The notes beneath the pieces were generated by a model. It was given only the letters and a program-made list of their open reading frames with translations, was not told where the DNA came from and ran no database searches. This document shows, in pieces, positions 27,341 to 35,543 of a stretch of 64,000 nt of DNA. Numbering within the stretch: position 1 is the first letter of the stretch; each line of letters begins with the position of its first letter. The position numbers and the translations under genes are program-made. The stretch comes from Acidobacteriota bacterium. Its GTDB lineage: Bacteria > Acidobacteriota > Vicinamibacteria > Vicinamibacterales > UBA2999. The DNA is taken from positions 38,374 to 102,373 of the forward strand of contig JADZCN010000030.1 in assembly GCA_020851565.1 (NCBI GenBank), in the 5' to 3' direction.

Positions 27341-28093
27341 ATGATGCCGTGGCACGCCGTTGTCGCACGCCTTCTCGCCGTGGGGATCATGTTGTCCGTG
27401 GGCGGAGCGGGGATGGCACAGGGGCCGCCGGGCGGCGCGCCGCCGCCCGGCGTTCGCCATGACAACACGAGCGGATTCGAATGGATCAGGCGACTGGAGC
27501 GTCCGGAGCGGTTGCCTGCGCTGAAGGTTGACGAAGTCATCGCCGCACTGGGCCTCAAACCGGGGATGGCGATCGCGGACATCGGCTGTGGAACCGGGGC
27601 CTTCACGATTCCGTTCGCAGGTGCCGTCGCGCCCGGCGGCACCGCGTTCGCCGTGGATATCTGGCCAGAGCTGCTGGACTACGTGAACGGGAAGGCGGAG
27701 CGCGGTGGCCACACGACCCTGAAGACCGTGCTCGCACAGCGCGACGACCCCGCGCTGCCCCGCGGCAGCCTGGATATCGCGTTCTTCCACGACGTCTTTC
27801 ACAACGTGCACGACCGCCCCGGCTATCTGAAGCGGCTCGCAGCCTCACTGAAGCCTGACGGCCGGATCGCGATCGTCGAGCAGGAGTTCGACGATCCCAT
27901 CGCGAAGCGGTGGGACAAGGCCGAGGACCGCATCACCCGCGAGCAGGTGCGCACCTGGATGGCTGCCGCGGGCTTCGAGCTCGTCCGCGAGCTCGATTTG
28001 TTCCAGGGTGCGAACAACCCGAAGGGCGCCGGCATGCCCGAACGCTGGTTCGTCATCTACCAGCGCGCCGGAGCGCGGTCGACGTCGCCCTGA
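27341..28093 (+). CDS. Predicted exported SAM-dependent methyltransferase
   Basis: 250-residue class I methyltransferase: MAIADIGCGTGAFTIPFAG is the SAM-binding motif I, and IAFFHDVFHNVHDRPGYL is the post-motif region. The N-terminus is a credible signal peptide (LLAVGIMLSVGGAGMAQ), although SAM is normally absent from the periplasm. It has a strong AGGAGG and lies between the two cytochromes in the PQQ operon. It may instead be cytoplasmic, using the ATG of GMAQGPP or an internal start. Substrate unknown. Confidence 0.82.
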   Translation: MMPWHAVVARLLAVGIMLSVGGAGMAQGPPGGAPPPGVRHDNTSGFEWIRRLERPERLPALKVDEVIAALGLKPGMAIADIGCGTGAFTIPFAGAVAPGGTAFAVDIWPELLDYVNGKAERGGHTTLKTVLAQRDDPALPRGSLDIAFFHDVFHNVHDRPGYLKRLAASLKPDGRIAIVEQEFDDPIAKRWDKAEDRITREQVRTWMAAAGFELVRELDLFQGANNPKGAGMPERWFVIYQRAGARSTSP

Positions 28094-28139
28094 TCCGACA
28101 CATCTGGAAACCGCTCACCTCGAGTGCAGGAGGTCCCGC

Positions 28140-28577
28140 ATGGCACGCCAGCATCGCATGATCCTGATCGTCGTCACCGTCACGGCCCTGGGCGTCTCCT
28201 GGACCGTCCCACTCTCCGCCGGGCAGGCCGCCGCCGCCAATGGCTCGGACCTGTTCAAGTCGTACTGCGTGGTGTGCCATGGTGCCGACGCTCGCGGCAC
28301 GGGCCCACTGGCCACGTCCCTCTCGAAACGGCCGGCCGACCTCACGGTGCTGGCTGCCGGTAACGGGGGAACGTATCCCACCGAGATGGTCGCGCGCATC
28401 ATCGATGGACGGAACCCGGTCAAGGGTCACGGCGGCGGCGATATGCCGGTCTGGGGCGAGGCGTTCCTGAAGACGCAGGGTGCTGCCAACGAGGAAGCGG
28501 TCAGGGAACGGATCGACGCGATCGTGTCGCACCTGCGGGGGCTGCAGCGGGAGGCCGTGGCGACCGACCGACAGTGA
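28140..28577 (+). CDS. Periplasmic cytochrome c (class I)
   Basis: 145 residues: a signal peptide (MILIVVTVTALGVSWTV), heme site CVVCH at 43-47, and a probable axial Met in GGDMPVWGEAF. The domain type (LFKSYCVVCHGADARGTGP) is common in Acidobacteriota PQQ clusters. It is the last gene of the PQQ dehydrogenase group; GCAGGAGG precedes its ATG by about 8 bases. A long hairpin follows the stop. Confidence 0.9.
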   Translation: MARQHRMILIVVTVTALGVSWTVPLSAGQAAAANGSDLFKSYCVVCHGADARGTGPLATSLSKRPADLTVLAAGNGGTYPTEMVARIIDGRNPVKGHGGGDMPVWGEAFLKTQGAANEEAVRERIDAIVSHLRGLQREAVATDRQ

Positions 28578-28586
28578 ACACATGAA

Positions 28587-28640
28587 GGGCACGACGGACA
28601 CGAAGGAACCTCCTGAAGGTTCCTCGTGTCCGCCGTGCCC
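28587..28640. terminator. Long hairpin between convergent genes
   Basis: Arms of about 23 bases, GGGCACGACGGACACGAAGG and its near-complement ending GTCCGCCGTGCCC, have one bulge, one mismatch and a loop of about 7 bases. It lies 10 bases after the cytochrome stop and 54 bases before the end of the opposing gene, so it may terminate both. There is no U-run. Confidence 0.6.
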
Positions 28641-28693
28641 CTCGTTGCCTCACCCCGCCGCCTTCAGCGCGGAGGTGCGTGGCTGTCCCTCAG

Positions 28694-30292
28694 TTACGGC
28701 GTGACCGTGAAGCGTCGCTCCGAGATGCCGGACAGCAGGTTCAGGGTGCCCGCCTCGGTCAGGGCCGACATCCACGTGTAGTATCCGGGCGGCGTGCCGC
28801 CCGGCACGCGCAGGCTCAGGATTTCGCCGACGAAGTTGGTGGGCACGAAGTTGCGCGCGATCGGAACCAGGCCGGGCACCAGCGCGCTGCCGGTCCACGA
28901 CATCATCTGGCCGTTCGGCATCCGCAGGGCGACATAGGCGTCAGCCGCGGCCGGCGTCCGGCTCCGGCGCAGCCGCGCCGTGAGGCGCATGGTCTGCCCG
29001 GGGCTCAGCGTTTCGTCGTCCACTTCGGTTTCCAGCGTCGCGTCGTGGAACTGGATGTTCCCGTTCCGCACGACGCGCATCGCGCGCTCTTCGAGCACTT
29101 CGCCGTCGGCGGCGACAGTGACGCCGAACTGGTCGTTGCGACCGGGCTCGCCATTGTCCTGCACCATCACGCTGAAGGTGCATCCGGCCAGAAGCTGCTC
29201 GCAGGTGCCCGAGAAACGCACCGTCTTCGGCGTGTCGTCGTCGTTGAGCGCCAGGACGTCGACGTCGGTGACCGGCCCGTTGAGATGCAGGTTGCCATTG
29301 ATCGCGTGGTTGACGTAGTTGAAGTTGCCGCTCGCCGGCACGCCCGCGGCCGCCGGGTGGGCATTGAAGCCGTAGTTGGCGAAGCCGTTCCCAGTGGCGT
29401 CGGGGTCCGTTTCGGCCGGGTCGTTGGGCACGTTGATGCTGCCGCCACCGGTCACCTTGAACGAGGTCGAGGTGGGCAGCGGGTGGCCGTAGCTGCAGGC
29501 GTTGACGGTGTTGCCGTTCATCGTGACCGCCCCACCGTCGAGCGTCGTGCCGTCCAACTCGCCAAGGGAGACGAGGCGCCCGTCGACCGTCGCCCCGCTG
29601 ACCACGGTGACGTTGCCCAGCGCGAGGACGTTGCCGACAAAGGCGCCGTCGATGCTCGAATCCGCGAGCAAGGTCGCCGGGTCGTCGTCGCCGATCTGCC
29701 AGTAGACGCTCGTCCCGCGGCAGGCGGGTGGGTCCGTCGGGCCCGGGACCGGCAGACCGGGGGTCAGGATGGAGGAACCGGCGGCCACCGTGAGCGCGCC
29801 GCCAATCTGGAAGATCCACGGGCCGGTCCCGTTCAGCGTCAGCGTCCCGCTCAACGGAGCATCGCCGCCGAAGCAGTAGACACCCGGATCCAGAGCGTCG
29901 TTGGGCGCCACGCCCAGCGTCCCTCCGGTCAGGTCGTTGGGCCCACCCGGAGCGCAGGTCCGGCTGGCCAGGTCCTGGTAGGCCAGCACGGCGGCGTGGT
30001 GTGCCTGAACTGCCACGGCGTCGCCGATGTGCAGGGAACTTCCCTCCGCGAGCATCGCCGCCGTGATCCCGGACACCGTGCCGCCCGCATCGACCCCCAC
30101 GTCCCCGCCGATGGTGGCGGTGCCCGTGTTGGCCACGGTTGCGCCGGCCAGCACGGCGAATGACTCGGCTCCCCCCATCGATGGTGCTGCGGGCTGCGCC
30201 ATCGCGGCGGCAGGCATCAGGCACAAGGCGACGCCAGCGACCACGGCATTACGCCGGACCTTGCTGCCAAGATAGGAAAAATATTCACACAT
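28694..30292 (-). CDS. Secreted ice-binding-like (DUF3494) protein
   Basis: 532 residues with a signal peptide (RRNAVVAGVALCLMPAAAMA). Residues about 35-260 are a DUF3494 beta-helix domain: SFAVLAGATVANTGTATIGG, GVYCFGGDAPLSGTLTLNG and ALGNVTVVSGATVDGRLVSL are its hallmarks. The family includes ice-binding proteins and surface adhesins. The C-terminal 250 residues are additional beta domains and there is no PEP-CTERM sorting tail. GGAG precedes the ATG by 5 bases. A sigma-54-like promoter lies about 75-100 bases upstream. Confidence 0.83.
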   Translation of the reverse strand: MCEYFSYLGSKVRRNAVVAGVALCLMPAAAMAQPAAPSMGGAESFAVLAGATVANTGTATIGGDVGVDAGGTVSGITAAMLAEGSSLHIGDAVAVQAHHAAVLAYQDLASRTCAPGGPNDLTGGTLGVAPNDALDPGVYCFGGDAPLSGTLTLNGTGPWIFQIGGALTVAAGSSILTPGLPVPGPTDPPACRGTSVYWQIGDDDPATLLADSSIDGAFVGNVLALGNVTVVSGATVDGRLVSLGELDGTTLDGGAVTMNGNTVNACSYGHPLPTSTSFKVTGGGSINVPNDPAETDPDATGNGFANYGFNAHPAAAGVPASGNFNYVNHAINGNLHLNGPVTDVDVLALNDDDTPKTVRFSGTCEQLLAGCTFSVMVQDNGEPGRNDQFGVTVAADGEVLEERAMRVVRNGNIQFHDATLETEVDDETLSPGQTMRLTARLRRSRTPAAADAYVALRMPNGQMMSWTGSALVPGLVPIARNFVPTNFVGEILSLRVPGGTPPGYYTWMSALTEAGTLNLLSGISERRFTVTP

Positions 30293-30377
30293 GGGCACTC
30301 CATCCTGCTCAGAACTGAACGTCAGATCCCACTTCCGTAGGGATTCCGCGGATGCTACCGCCCCCGGGGCCGAGGGA

Positions 30378-30393
30378 AGCAAAGCGCAGGCCA
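30378..30393 (-). promoter_or_regulatory. Sigma-54-like (-24/-12) promoter
   Basis: Read on the minus strand, TGGCCT-GCGCT-TTGCT fits TGGCAC-N5-TTGCW with correct spacing. Start of transcription would be near 30366, about 74 bases before the ice-binding-like gene. A small ATCCC/GGGAT inverted repeat lies within the leader. Confidence 0.5.
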
Positions 30394-30429
30394 GTCTGCG
30401 AGTTACAGGGACCGTGGCGGGTTGCCTGC

Positions 30430-30858
30430 TCACCGGAGTCGCGCCGCGATCCGCCGCAGGAGATCGGCGTCCACCGCGGCGTCAAAAGGGCGCGCGCGCG
30501 ACCAGTCGTGCAGCCACACGGGCTGGCGGCGCTGTTCGGGCGGCTCCCACGCGTAGCGCGGGATGATGTGCGCGTGCAGCGCCGGCTCGACGTTACCCAG
30601 GATCTCGTAGTTCAGCCGCTCGGCACCGGTCTCCGCCAGCACCACGTCGCCGACACGCGCCATGTCGTCGAGGAACCGTTGCCGCGCCTCCCCGGTGAGC
30701 GCGTTCAGGTGCGGAACTACCGGGTCGGGGTACAGCAGGCAATAGCCCGGCAGGATCTGCGGGTCCCCCAGTGCCACCCACCCGGAGCCCACGCGTGCCA
30801 CCCGGCGCGCGAGCTCGCCGCGCCGCGCCTGCTCGACGAACCGGTGAATCGCCGTCAC
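30430..30858 (-). CDS. HIT family nucleotide-binding hydrolase
   Basis: 142-residue histidine-triad protein. The active-site stretch is NVEPALHAHIIPRYAWEPPE (HxHxx pattern), preceded by NYEILGN. Such enzymes hydrolyse nucleoside phosphoramidates or dinucleoside polyphosphates. The gene stands alone, 137 bases upstream of the ice-binding-like gene start on the same strand and downstream of the 15-mer array. Confidence 0.83.
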   Translation of the reverse strand: MTAIHRFVEQARRGELARRVARVGSGWVALGDPQILPGYCLLYPDPVVPHLNALTGEARQRFLDDMARVGDVVLAETGAERLNYEILGNVEPALHAHIIPRYAWEPPEQRRQPVWLHDWSRARPFDAAVDADLLRRIAARLR

Positions 30859-30894
30859 CTCGGTCTCCCTGAGCAGCGGAGGCCACGCTGCCCT

Positions 30895-30976
30895 GAACCC
30901 ACCGTGCCTCGAACCTCCGTGCCTCGAACCTCCGTGCTTCGAACCTCCGTGCTTCGAACCTCCGTGCTTCGAACCT
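30895..30976 (+). repeat. 15-mer array GAACCTCCGTGCTTC, 5-6 units
   Basis: One 16-base unit (GAACCCACCGTGCCTC), then four 15-base units (GAACCTCCGTGCCTC once, GAACCTCCGTGCTTC three times) and a partial unit. The partial unit contains the TAG stop of the minus-strand M20 gene. It shares its unit with the array at 20261. Confidence 0.94.
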
Positions 30977-32408
30977 ACTTGCGATAATCCAGCGCCGGCT
31001 TCCGGTCGGCGAGCCTGGTCGTGTACTTGAATCCGGGCCCGCGCCGCTGGTCGAACTCGGCGCGCGCCTTCTGGATGTGCGCCGGGTCGGTGAAAAGATC
31101 GATGGCGGTGAGCGCCATGCTCTTGGCCGCCACCAGCATGCCCTTGACGCCAATCGAGGTGCCGCCGGCGGCCACCGCCTGCCAGCTGTGCGCGGGTGTC
31201 CCGGGCACCCAGGTGGCCGAGGTGAGCTGGACGGTCGGCACGTTCCAGCTGACATCGCCCAGATCCGTGGACGCGCTGCCGATGCCGGGCTCCGGCGTGA
31301 ACACCGAGTTCGCGCTGTCGATGGGCGGCAGGTTGCCGTCCAGAGACTTGCGCAGGACCTCGGCGAACTGCCGTTCGGCGGGCGTGTACTCGTAGCCGCC
31401 GACCGCCTGCAGGTTCTTCTGCATCAGGCCCACGAGGTAGGAGTTCGGCAGGACGTTCCAGACGGCGCCGGTCAGTTCCAGCTCCATCGTGGTGCCCGTG
31501 CCGAGCGCGGCGCCGCGGGCCGCGTTCTGGATCCGCTCCCAGATGCCCTCGAGCACGCGCATGTCGTTGTGACGGGCGTAGTAGTACGCCTCAGCGAAGT
31601 CGGGCACGACGTTCGGCGCGCGGCCGCCGTTCGTGATGACGTAATGGATGCGCGCGTCGGAGGGCACGTGCTCGCGCATCAGGTTCACCATGGCGTTCAT
31701 CGCCTCCACGCCATCGAGCGCGGAACGACCGCGATCCGGCGCCGACGAGGCGTGCGCGGACTGGCCGCGAAAGCGGAACTTGCCCGTGATGTTCGCCAGC
31801 GTGCTCGACGCGCTCGACGCGTTCCGGTCCCCGGGATGCATCGTGACGACGACGTCCACGTCACTGAAGAGCCCCGCGCGCAGCATGTAGACCTTGCCGG
31901 CGCCGCCCTCCTCGGCCGGTGTCCCGAAGAAGCGCAGCGTGCCGGGCCGCTTCGTCGCCACGAGCCAGTCCTTCACCGCGATGGCGGCGGCCGTCGAGGC
32001 CGTGCCGAAGAGGTGATGGCCGCAGCCATGACCCGCGCCTTCGGGCTCGAGCGCGTGCCGCTCGGGCTCGGCGGCCTGCGAGAGGCCCGGCAGCGCGTCG
32101 AACTCGCCGACAATCCCGATGACGGGCTGGCCGCTGCCCCACTCGGCCGTGAACGCCGTCGGGATCTCCGCCACGCCGGCCTTCACCGTGAACCCGGCGG
32201 CGCGCAGTTGCTCCTGCAGGAGCGCGCTGCTCTTCTGCTCCTGGTAGCCCACTTCGGCGAACGACCAGATCTGCAGCGCGACGTCGCCGTAGGCTTTGGC
32301 CTTGCTGTCGATCGAGGCGAGCACGGCCTGCGCCTCCATGCCCTGTCCATGGAGCGGCGCCGTCACTGCCGCCCACGCCACCACTACCGCCGCAAGACCG
32401 TATCTCAT
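30975..32408 (-). CDS. Exported M20 family amidohydrolase (AbgB-like)
   Basis: 477 residues with a signal peptide. Metal-binding motifs of the M20 dizinc family are intact: GEFDALPGLSQ, GAGHGCGHHLFGTAST and FFGTPAEEGGAGKVYM (the Glu-Glu pair). The branch resembles AbgB, which cleaves p-aminobenzoyl-glutamate. An SGTSAH-like region is replaced by FRGQSAHASSAPDRGRSALD, typical of the family lid domain. Substrate unknown. The stop lies in a 15-mer repeat. A diverged paralogue is at 42168-43799. Confidence 0.87.
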   Translation of the reverse strand: MRYGLAAVVVAWAAVTAPLHGQGMEAQAVLASIDSKAKAYGDVALQIWSFAEVGYQEQKSSALLQEQLRAAGFTVKAGVAEIPTAFTAEWGSGQPVIGIVGEFDALPGLSQAAEPERHALEPEGAGHGCGHHLFGTASTAAAIAVKDWLVATKRPGTLRFFGTPAEEGGAGKVYMLRAGLFSDVDVVVTMHPGDRNASSASSTLANITGKFRFRGQSAHASSAPDRGRSALDGVEAMNAMVNLMREHVPSDARIHYVITNGGRAPNVVPDFAEAYYYARHNDMRVLEGIWERIQNAARGAALGTGTTMELELTGAVWNVLPNSYLVGLMQKNLQAVGGYEYTPAERQFAEVLRKSLDGNLPPIDSANSVFTPEPGIGSASTDLGDVSWNVPTVQLTSATWVPGTPAHSWQAVAAGGTSIGVKGMLVAAKSMALTAIDLFTDPAHIQKARAEFDQRRGPGFKYTTRLADRKPALDYRK

Positions 32409-32421
32409 GACCGTCCTCCGC

Positions 32422-33387
32422 TCACGCCAACAGGTGCCGGCTGAGCACCGCCCAGACCGCGTACGAGAGCCGACCGCGATGGTGCCGCGCGATGTCCGAG
32501 TGCCAGAAGCCACCGGTCACCACCTCGCATCCCACCGGCAGGGCGCCGAGGGCCAACGGCTCCTTCTGCTCGGCCCGGTACCGCGCCAGCACCTGGTCCG
32601 ACGGATGACCTTCATTGGTGATGACGACATCGACCGGGCGGCCGATGGTCCGACCGACCCAGTCCACGGCGTCGGCGGCCGTGAAGCCGCTCATGCCGCG
32701 GCCCTCGGTGAGCAGGTTCGTCACCAGGATCACCGGGCCTCTGACCGACCGCAGGCTCTCGGCGACGCCGTCCACCAGCAGCGTCGGCATGAGACTGGTG
32801 AAGAAACTGCCGGGCCCGATGATGGCGGCGTCGAACGCGCCGATGGCATCCCGGACGGCTGGATGGATGCGCGCGGCCGGCTCGAGCCAGATGCGCGTGA
32901 TCTGGTGGCCCCGATCGTGCGCGGCATCCACTTCCACCTCTCCGCGCGTCACCGACCCATCCGCGCATTCGGCGCACAGGGTGGCACGCTCCACGCTGAC
33001 GGGCCAGACACGGCCGCGGCACCCGAGCAGGGCGCGGAGTCCGTCCACCGCGGCGAGGAAATCACCGCTGTAGCGCTCCATCATCGACAGCAGCAGGTTG
33101 CCGCCGGTGTGACCACTGAGGCGCGCGTGCTCGAGCGTCGGCAGGCGGGCCAGCAGCACGCGGCGCGCCTCGCCCTCGTTCCTCGCCAGCGCGAGCGTGC
33201 AGCGCAGCACGTCGCCGGGTGGCAGTACGCCGAGTTCGTCCTTCAACTGACCGGAACTGCCCCCGGTATCGAACATGGTGACCACGGCGTTCACGTCGAG
33301 CCAGGGATTGCGCTTCAGGCCACCGAGCAGCGCCGGCAGGCCGGTGCCGCCGCCGAAGCATCCCACGTTGAGCCGCCGCAGCTGCAT
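32422..33387 (-). CDS. yvcK: YvcK/CofD-like gluconeogenesis factor
   Basis: 321 residues. The family opening GCFGGGTGLPALLGGLKRNP and AVVTMFDTGGSSGQLKDELG are conserved, as is AAIIGPGSFFTSLMPTLLVDG. YvcK binds UDP-sugars and affects cell wall and carbon metabolism in Firmicutes; here the role is assumed by homology. It is followed by the M20 gene with a 13-base gap. Divergent from the plus-strand gene at 33427 across 39 bases. Confidence 0.9.
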   Translation of the reverse strand: MQLRRLNVGCFGGGTGLPALLGGLKRNPWLDVNAVVTMFDTGGSSGQLKDELGVLPPGDVLRCTLALARNEGEARRVLLARLPTLEHARLSGHTGGNLLLSMMERYSGDFLAAVDGLRALLGCRGRVWPVSVERATLCAECADGSVTRGEVEVDAAHDRGHQITRIWLEPAARIHPAVRDAIGAFDAAIIGPGSFFTSLMPTLLVDGVAESLRSVRGPVILVTNLLTEGRGMSGFTAADAVDWVGRTIGRPVDVVITNEGHPSDQVLARYRAEQKEPLALGALPVGCEVVTGGFWHSDIARHHRGRLSYAVWAVLSRHLLA

Positions 33388-33413
33388 GCGCTCCTTATCT
33401 TAGCGGACCGTCA

Positions 33414-33419
33414 TAGACT
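33414..33419 (+). promoter_or_regulatory. Candidate -10 box TAGACT of a leaderless mRNA
   Basis: TAGACT ends exactly 7 bases before the ATG at 33427, with no clear ribosome binding site. Confidence 0.35.
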
Positions 33420-33426
33420 ACGGGGA

Positions 33427-34119
33427 ATGGACACGGCCATCCGCGCCCGGCTCGACCCCGTCGTCGCCGACCTGCAGCGCATCTTCGGGGCCAGGCTCGA
33501 GGCCGTGGTCGCCTACGGCCGCCATGCGCACGAGCATGCGCACAGCCTGGCGCTGGTCTCCTCGCTCACGCTGGACGACCTGACGGCGATGGCGGCGGCC
33601 GCCGCGCGCTGGCATCATGCCGGCGCGGCCACGCCCCTCGTGCTACCGCGCGACGAGTTCGCGCAGTCGCTCGACGCATTCCCCATCGAGTACGGCGAGA
33701 TCATCGACACGCACGTGGTGCTGCTCGGGACGGATCCCTTCGCTGGCATCGGCATCGACACGCGGGACCTGCGCCGGGCCATCGAGGCGCAGGCGGCCAG
33801 CCACCTGCTGCACCTCCGCGAGAACTTCATCGAGGACGCGGGGCGCCCGGGCGACATCGACGCGCTCGTGCGGCGGTCGGCACCCGGCTTCGCCCTGCTC
33901 CTCCGGAGGATGGCGCGCCTCGACGGCGCCGCATCCGAGAGCGTGGCCGACCTGTCGCACTGGGCCGCGACGCGTCCCGGCCTCGACCCACGCGTCGTGG
34001 GCGACGTGCTGGCCCTGGCCACCGACCCGGCGCCCGGCGTGGACGCCGTGCGTCTCTTCCCCGAGTATTTGGCGACGATGGACGCCCTGCTCCGCGCGAT
34101 CGACCAATGGCCTCACTAA
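33427..34119 (+). CDS. Conserved protein with weak nucleotidyltransferase-like N-terminus
   Basis: 230 residues, not recognised with confidence. The N-terminal third (RIFGARLEAVVAYGRHAHEH) resembles the start of polymerase-beta-like nucleotidyltransferases but lacks a clear G-S-x(n)-DxD motif. The middle has an EYGEIIDTHVVLLG segment and the rest is helical. It overlaps the TPM gene by 13 bases, so the two are in one operon with lemA. Confidence 0.72.
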   Translation: MDTAIRARLDPVVADLQRIFGARLEAVVAYGRHAHEHAHSLALVSSLTLDDLTAMAAAAARWHHAGAATPLVLPRDEFAQSLDAFPIEYGEIIDTHVVLLGTDPFAGIGIDTRDLRRAIEAQAASHLLHLRENFIEDAGRPGDIDALVRRSAPGFALLLRRMARLDGAASESVADLSHWAATRPGLDPRVVGDVLALATDPAPGVDAVRLFPEYLATMDALLRAIDQWPH

Positions 34120-34889
34120 CCCTGCTCGCGCTGCTGCTCTCGGCCGCATTCGCCACCGCACAGCCGCTCCCGCCCGAGCTCACGGCGCCGGTGAACGACT
34201 TCGCCGGCGTCATCGACCCGGCGTCGGCTGCCGAGCTCGACACGCTCATCCGGCGTCTCCAGGAGGCCAGCGGCGACGTCCTCGTCGTCGCCACGGTCAG
34301 GACCTTCCAGCCGTACGCGGATCTGCAGAGCTATGCGGTCCAGATGTTCGAGAACCACGGCAAAGGGATCGGCACGCGCAAGGGCGACAATGGTGCGCTC
34401 CTCGTCCTCGCGGTGGACGACCGCCAGGTCCGCATCGAGGTGGGCTACGGGCTGGAGGGGTTCGTCACGGACGGCTTTGCGGGTGAGGTCAGCCGCGACA
34501 CGATGGTGCCCTACTTCCGGCGTGGCGACTACGGGCAGGGGCTGGTCGCCGGGGCTGCGAGGGTCGCACAGCGCATCGCCGACGGGCGGGGTGTCTCCCT
34601 CGATGTGCCCCAGCCACGCGCCGCGCCGCGGCCGACGGGCGAGATCGGCATCAGCCCCATCACCCTGCTGATCCTCCTCTACATCATGTACCGGCTGATC
34701 CGGAGCAGCGGATCGATGAGCGCACGCCGGCGGCATCGCCACTGGTCGAGCGGCGTCGGCCCCTTTGGCGTCGGTGGCGGATGGGGCGGCGGCGGGTGGG
34801 GCGGCGGTGGATGGGGAGGCTCGTCAGGCGGGTTCGGGGGCTTCGGCGGCGGTCGATCTGGCGGAGGCGGCGGCGGGGCCTCATGGTAG
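34107..34889 (+). CDS. TPM domain protein (YgcG-type), membrane-anchored
   Basis: 260 residues: a signal peptide (TLLALLLSAAFATA), a TPM domain (NDFAGVIDPASAAELDTLIR, then VEVGYGLEGFVTDGFA-type end), one transmembrane helix (PITLLILLYIMYRLI), and a Gly/Ser-rich tail ending in GGGGGASW. TPM proteins are often encoded with LemA, as here 10 bases downstream, and are linked to envelope or photosystem maintenance in other organisms. Role here inferred only from that pairing. Confidence 0.87.
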   Translation: MASLTLLALLLSAAFATAQPLPPELTAPVNDFAGVIDPASAAELDTLIRRLQEASGDVLVVATVRTFQPYADLQSYAVQMFENHGKGIGTRKGDNGALLVLAVDDRQVRIEVGYGLEGFVTDGFAGEVSRDTMVPYFRRGDYGQGLVAGAARVAQRIADGRGVSLDVPQPRAAPRPTGEIGISPITLLILLYIMYRLIRSSGSMSARRRHRHWSSGVGPFGVGGGWGGGGWGGGGWGGSSGGFGGFGGGRSGGGGGGASW

Positions 34890-34899
34890 AAAGGACCTT

Positions 34900-35472
34900 A
34901 TGCAGAAGCTGATACGGCTCGTGACCGCTCTTGCGCTGGCAGTGGCCGCGGTGGCCTCGTCCGGTTGCTCGTACAACACGTTCGTCAGCCAGGAAGAAGC
35001 CATCAAGACCAGTTGGTCGCAGGTCGAGAACCAGTTGCAGCGGCGCAACGATCTCATCCCGAACCTGGTCGAGACCACGAAGGGTTTCGCCCAGCAGGAG
35101 CGCGACGTCTTCGGCGCCATCGCCGACTCGCGCGCCAAGCTGGCGGGTGCCCAGACGCCAGAGCAGACCATGGCGGCGGCCAACGAGCAGTCCTCGGCGC
35201 TGGCACGCCTGCTGGTGGTGGTCGAGAACTACCCCGATCTCAAGTCGAACCAGACCTTCGCCCGGCTGATGGACGAGCTCGCCGGCACCGAGAACCGCAT
35301 CGCCGTGGAGCGTATGCGGTACAACGAGGCCGTCCAGGCCTATAACACGCAGCGGCGCTCGTTCCCGTCCAACATCACGGCGGGCATCTTCGGCTTCAAG
35401 GAATACCCGCTGTTCCAGGCACCCGAGGCCGCCAAGCAGGTGCCGAAGGTCGATTTCTCCCGCCCGCAGTAG
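34900..35472 (+). CDS. lemA: LemA family lipoprotein
   Basis: 190 residues. The N-terminus has a lipobox (VASSGCS), so it is probably a lipoprotein instead of the usual type with an N-terminal anchor helix. The LemA core is clear: QVENQLQRRNDLIPNLVETT, then ENYPDLKSNQTFARLMDELA and NRIAVERMRYNEAVQAYNT. AAGGA lies 5 bases before the ATG. Partner of the TPM gene upstream. Confidence 0.93.
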   Translation: MQKLIRLVTALALAVAAVASSGCSYNTFVSQEEAIKTSWSQVENQLQRRNDLIPNLVETTKGFAQQERDVFGAIADSRAKLAGAQTPEQTMAAANEQSSALARLLVVVENYPDLKSNQTFARLMDELAGTENRIAVERMRYNEAVQAYNTQRRSFPSNITAGIFGFKEYPLFQAPEAAKQVPKVDFSRPQ

Positions 35473-35483
35473 TCCCCACTCCC

Positions 35484-35508
35484 CCCGGGGGTGCCAGCCG
35501 CCCCCGGG
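35484..35508 (+). terminator. GC hairpin after lemA
   Basis: CCCGGGGG, loop TGCCAGCCG, CCCCCGGG, followed by TTCC. It starts 12 bases after the lemA stop and probably separates lemA from the sigma factor gene. No long T-run. Confidence 0.5.
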
Positions 35509-35543
35509 TTCCAACCCTTCAGCCCGACGCGCCATCCAATTCC

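Noticed and set aside
32409..32513. Upstream extension of the M20 gene
   Set aside because: A normal signal peptide starts at the ATG at 32408; the extension lies in the yvcK gene.
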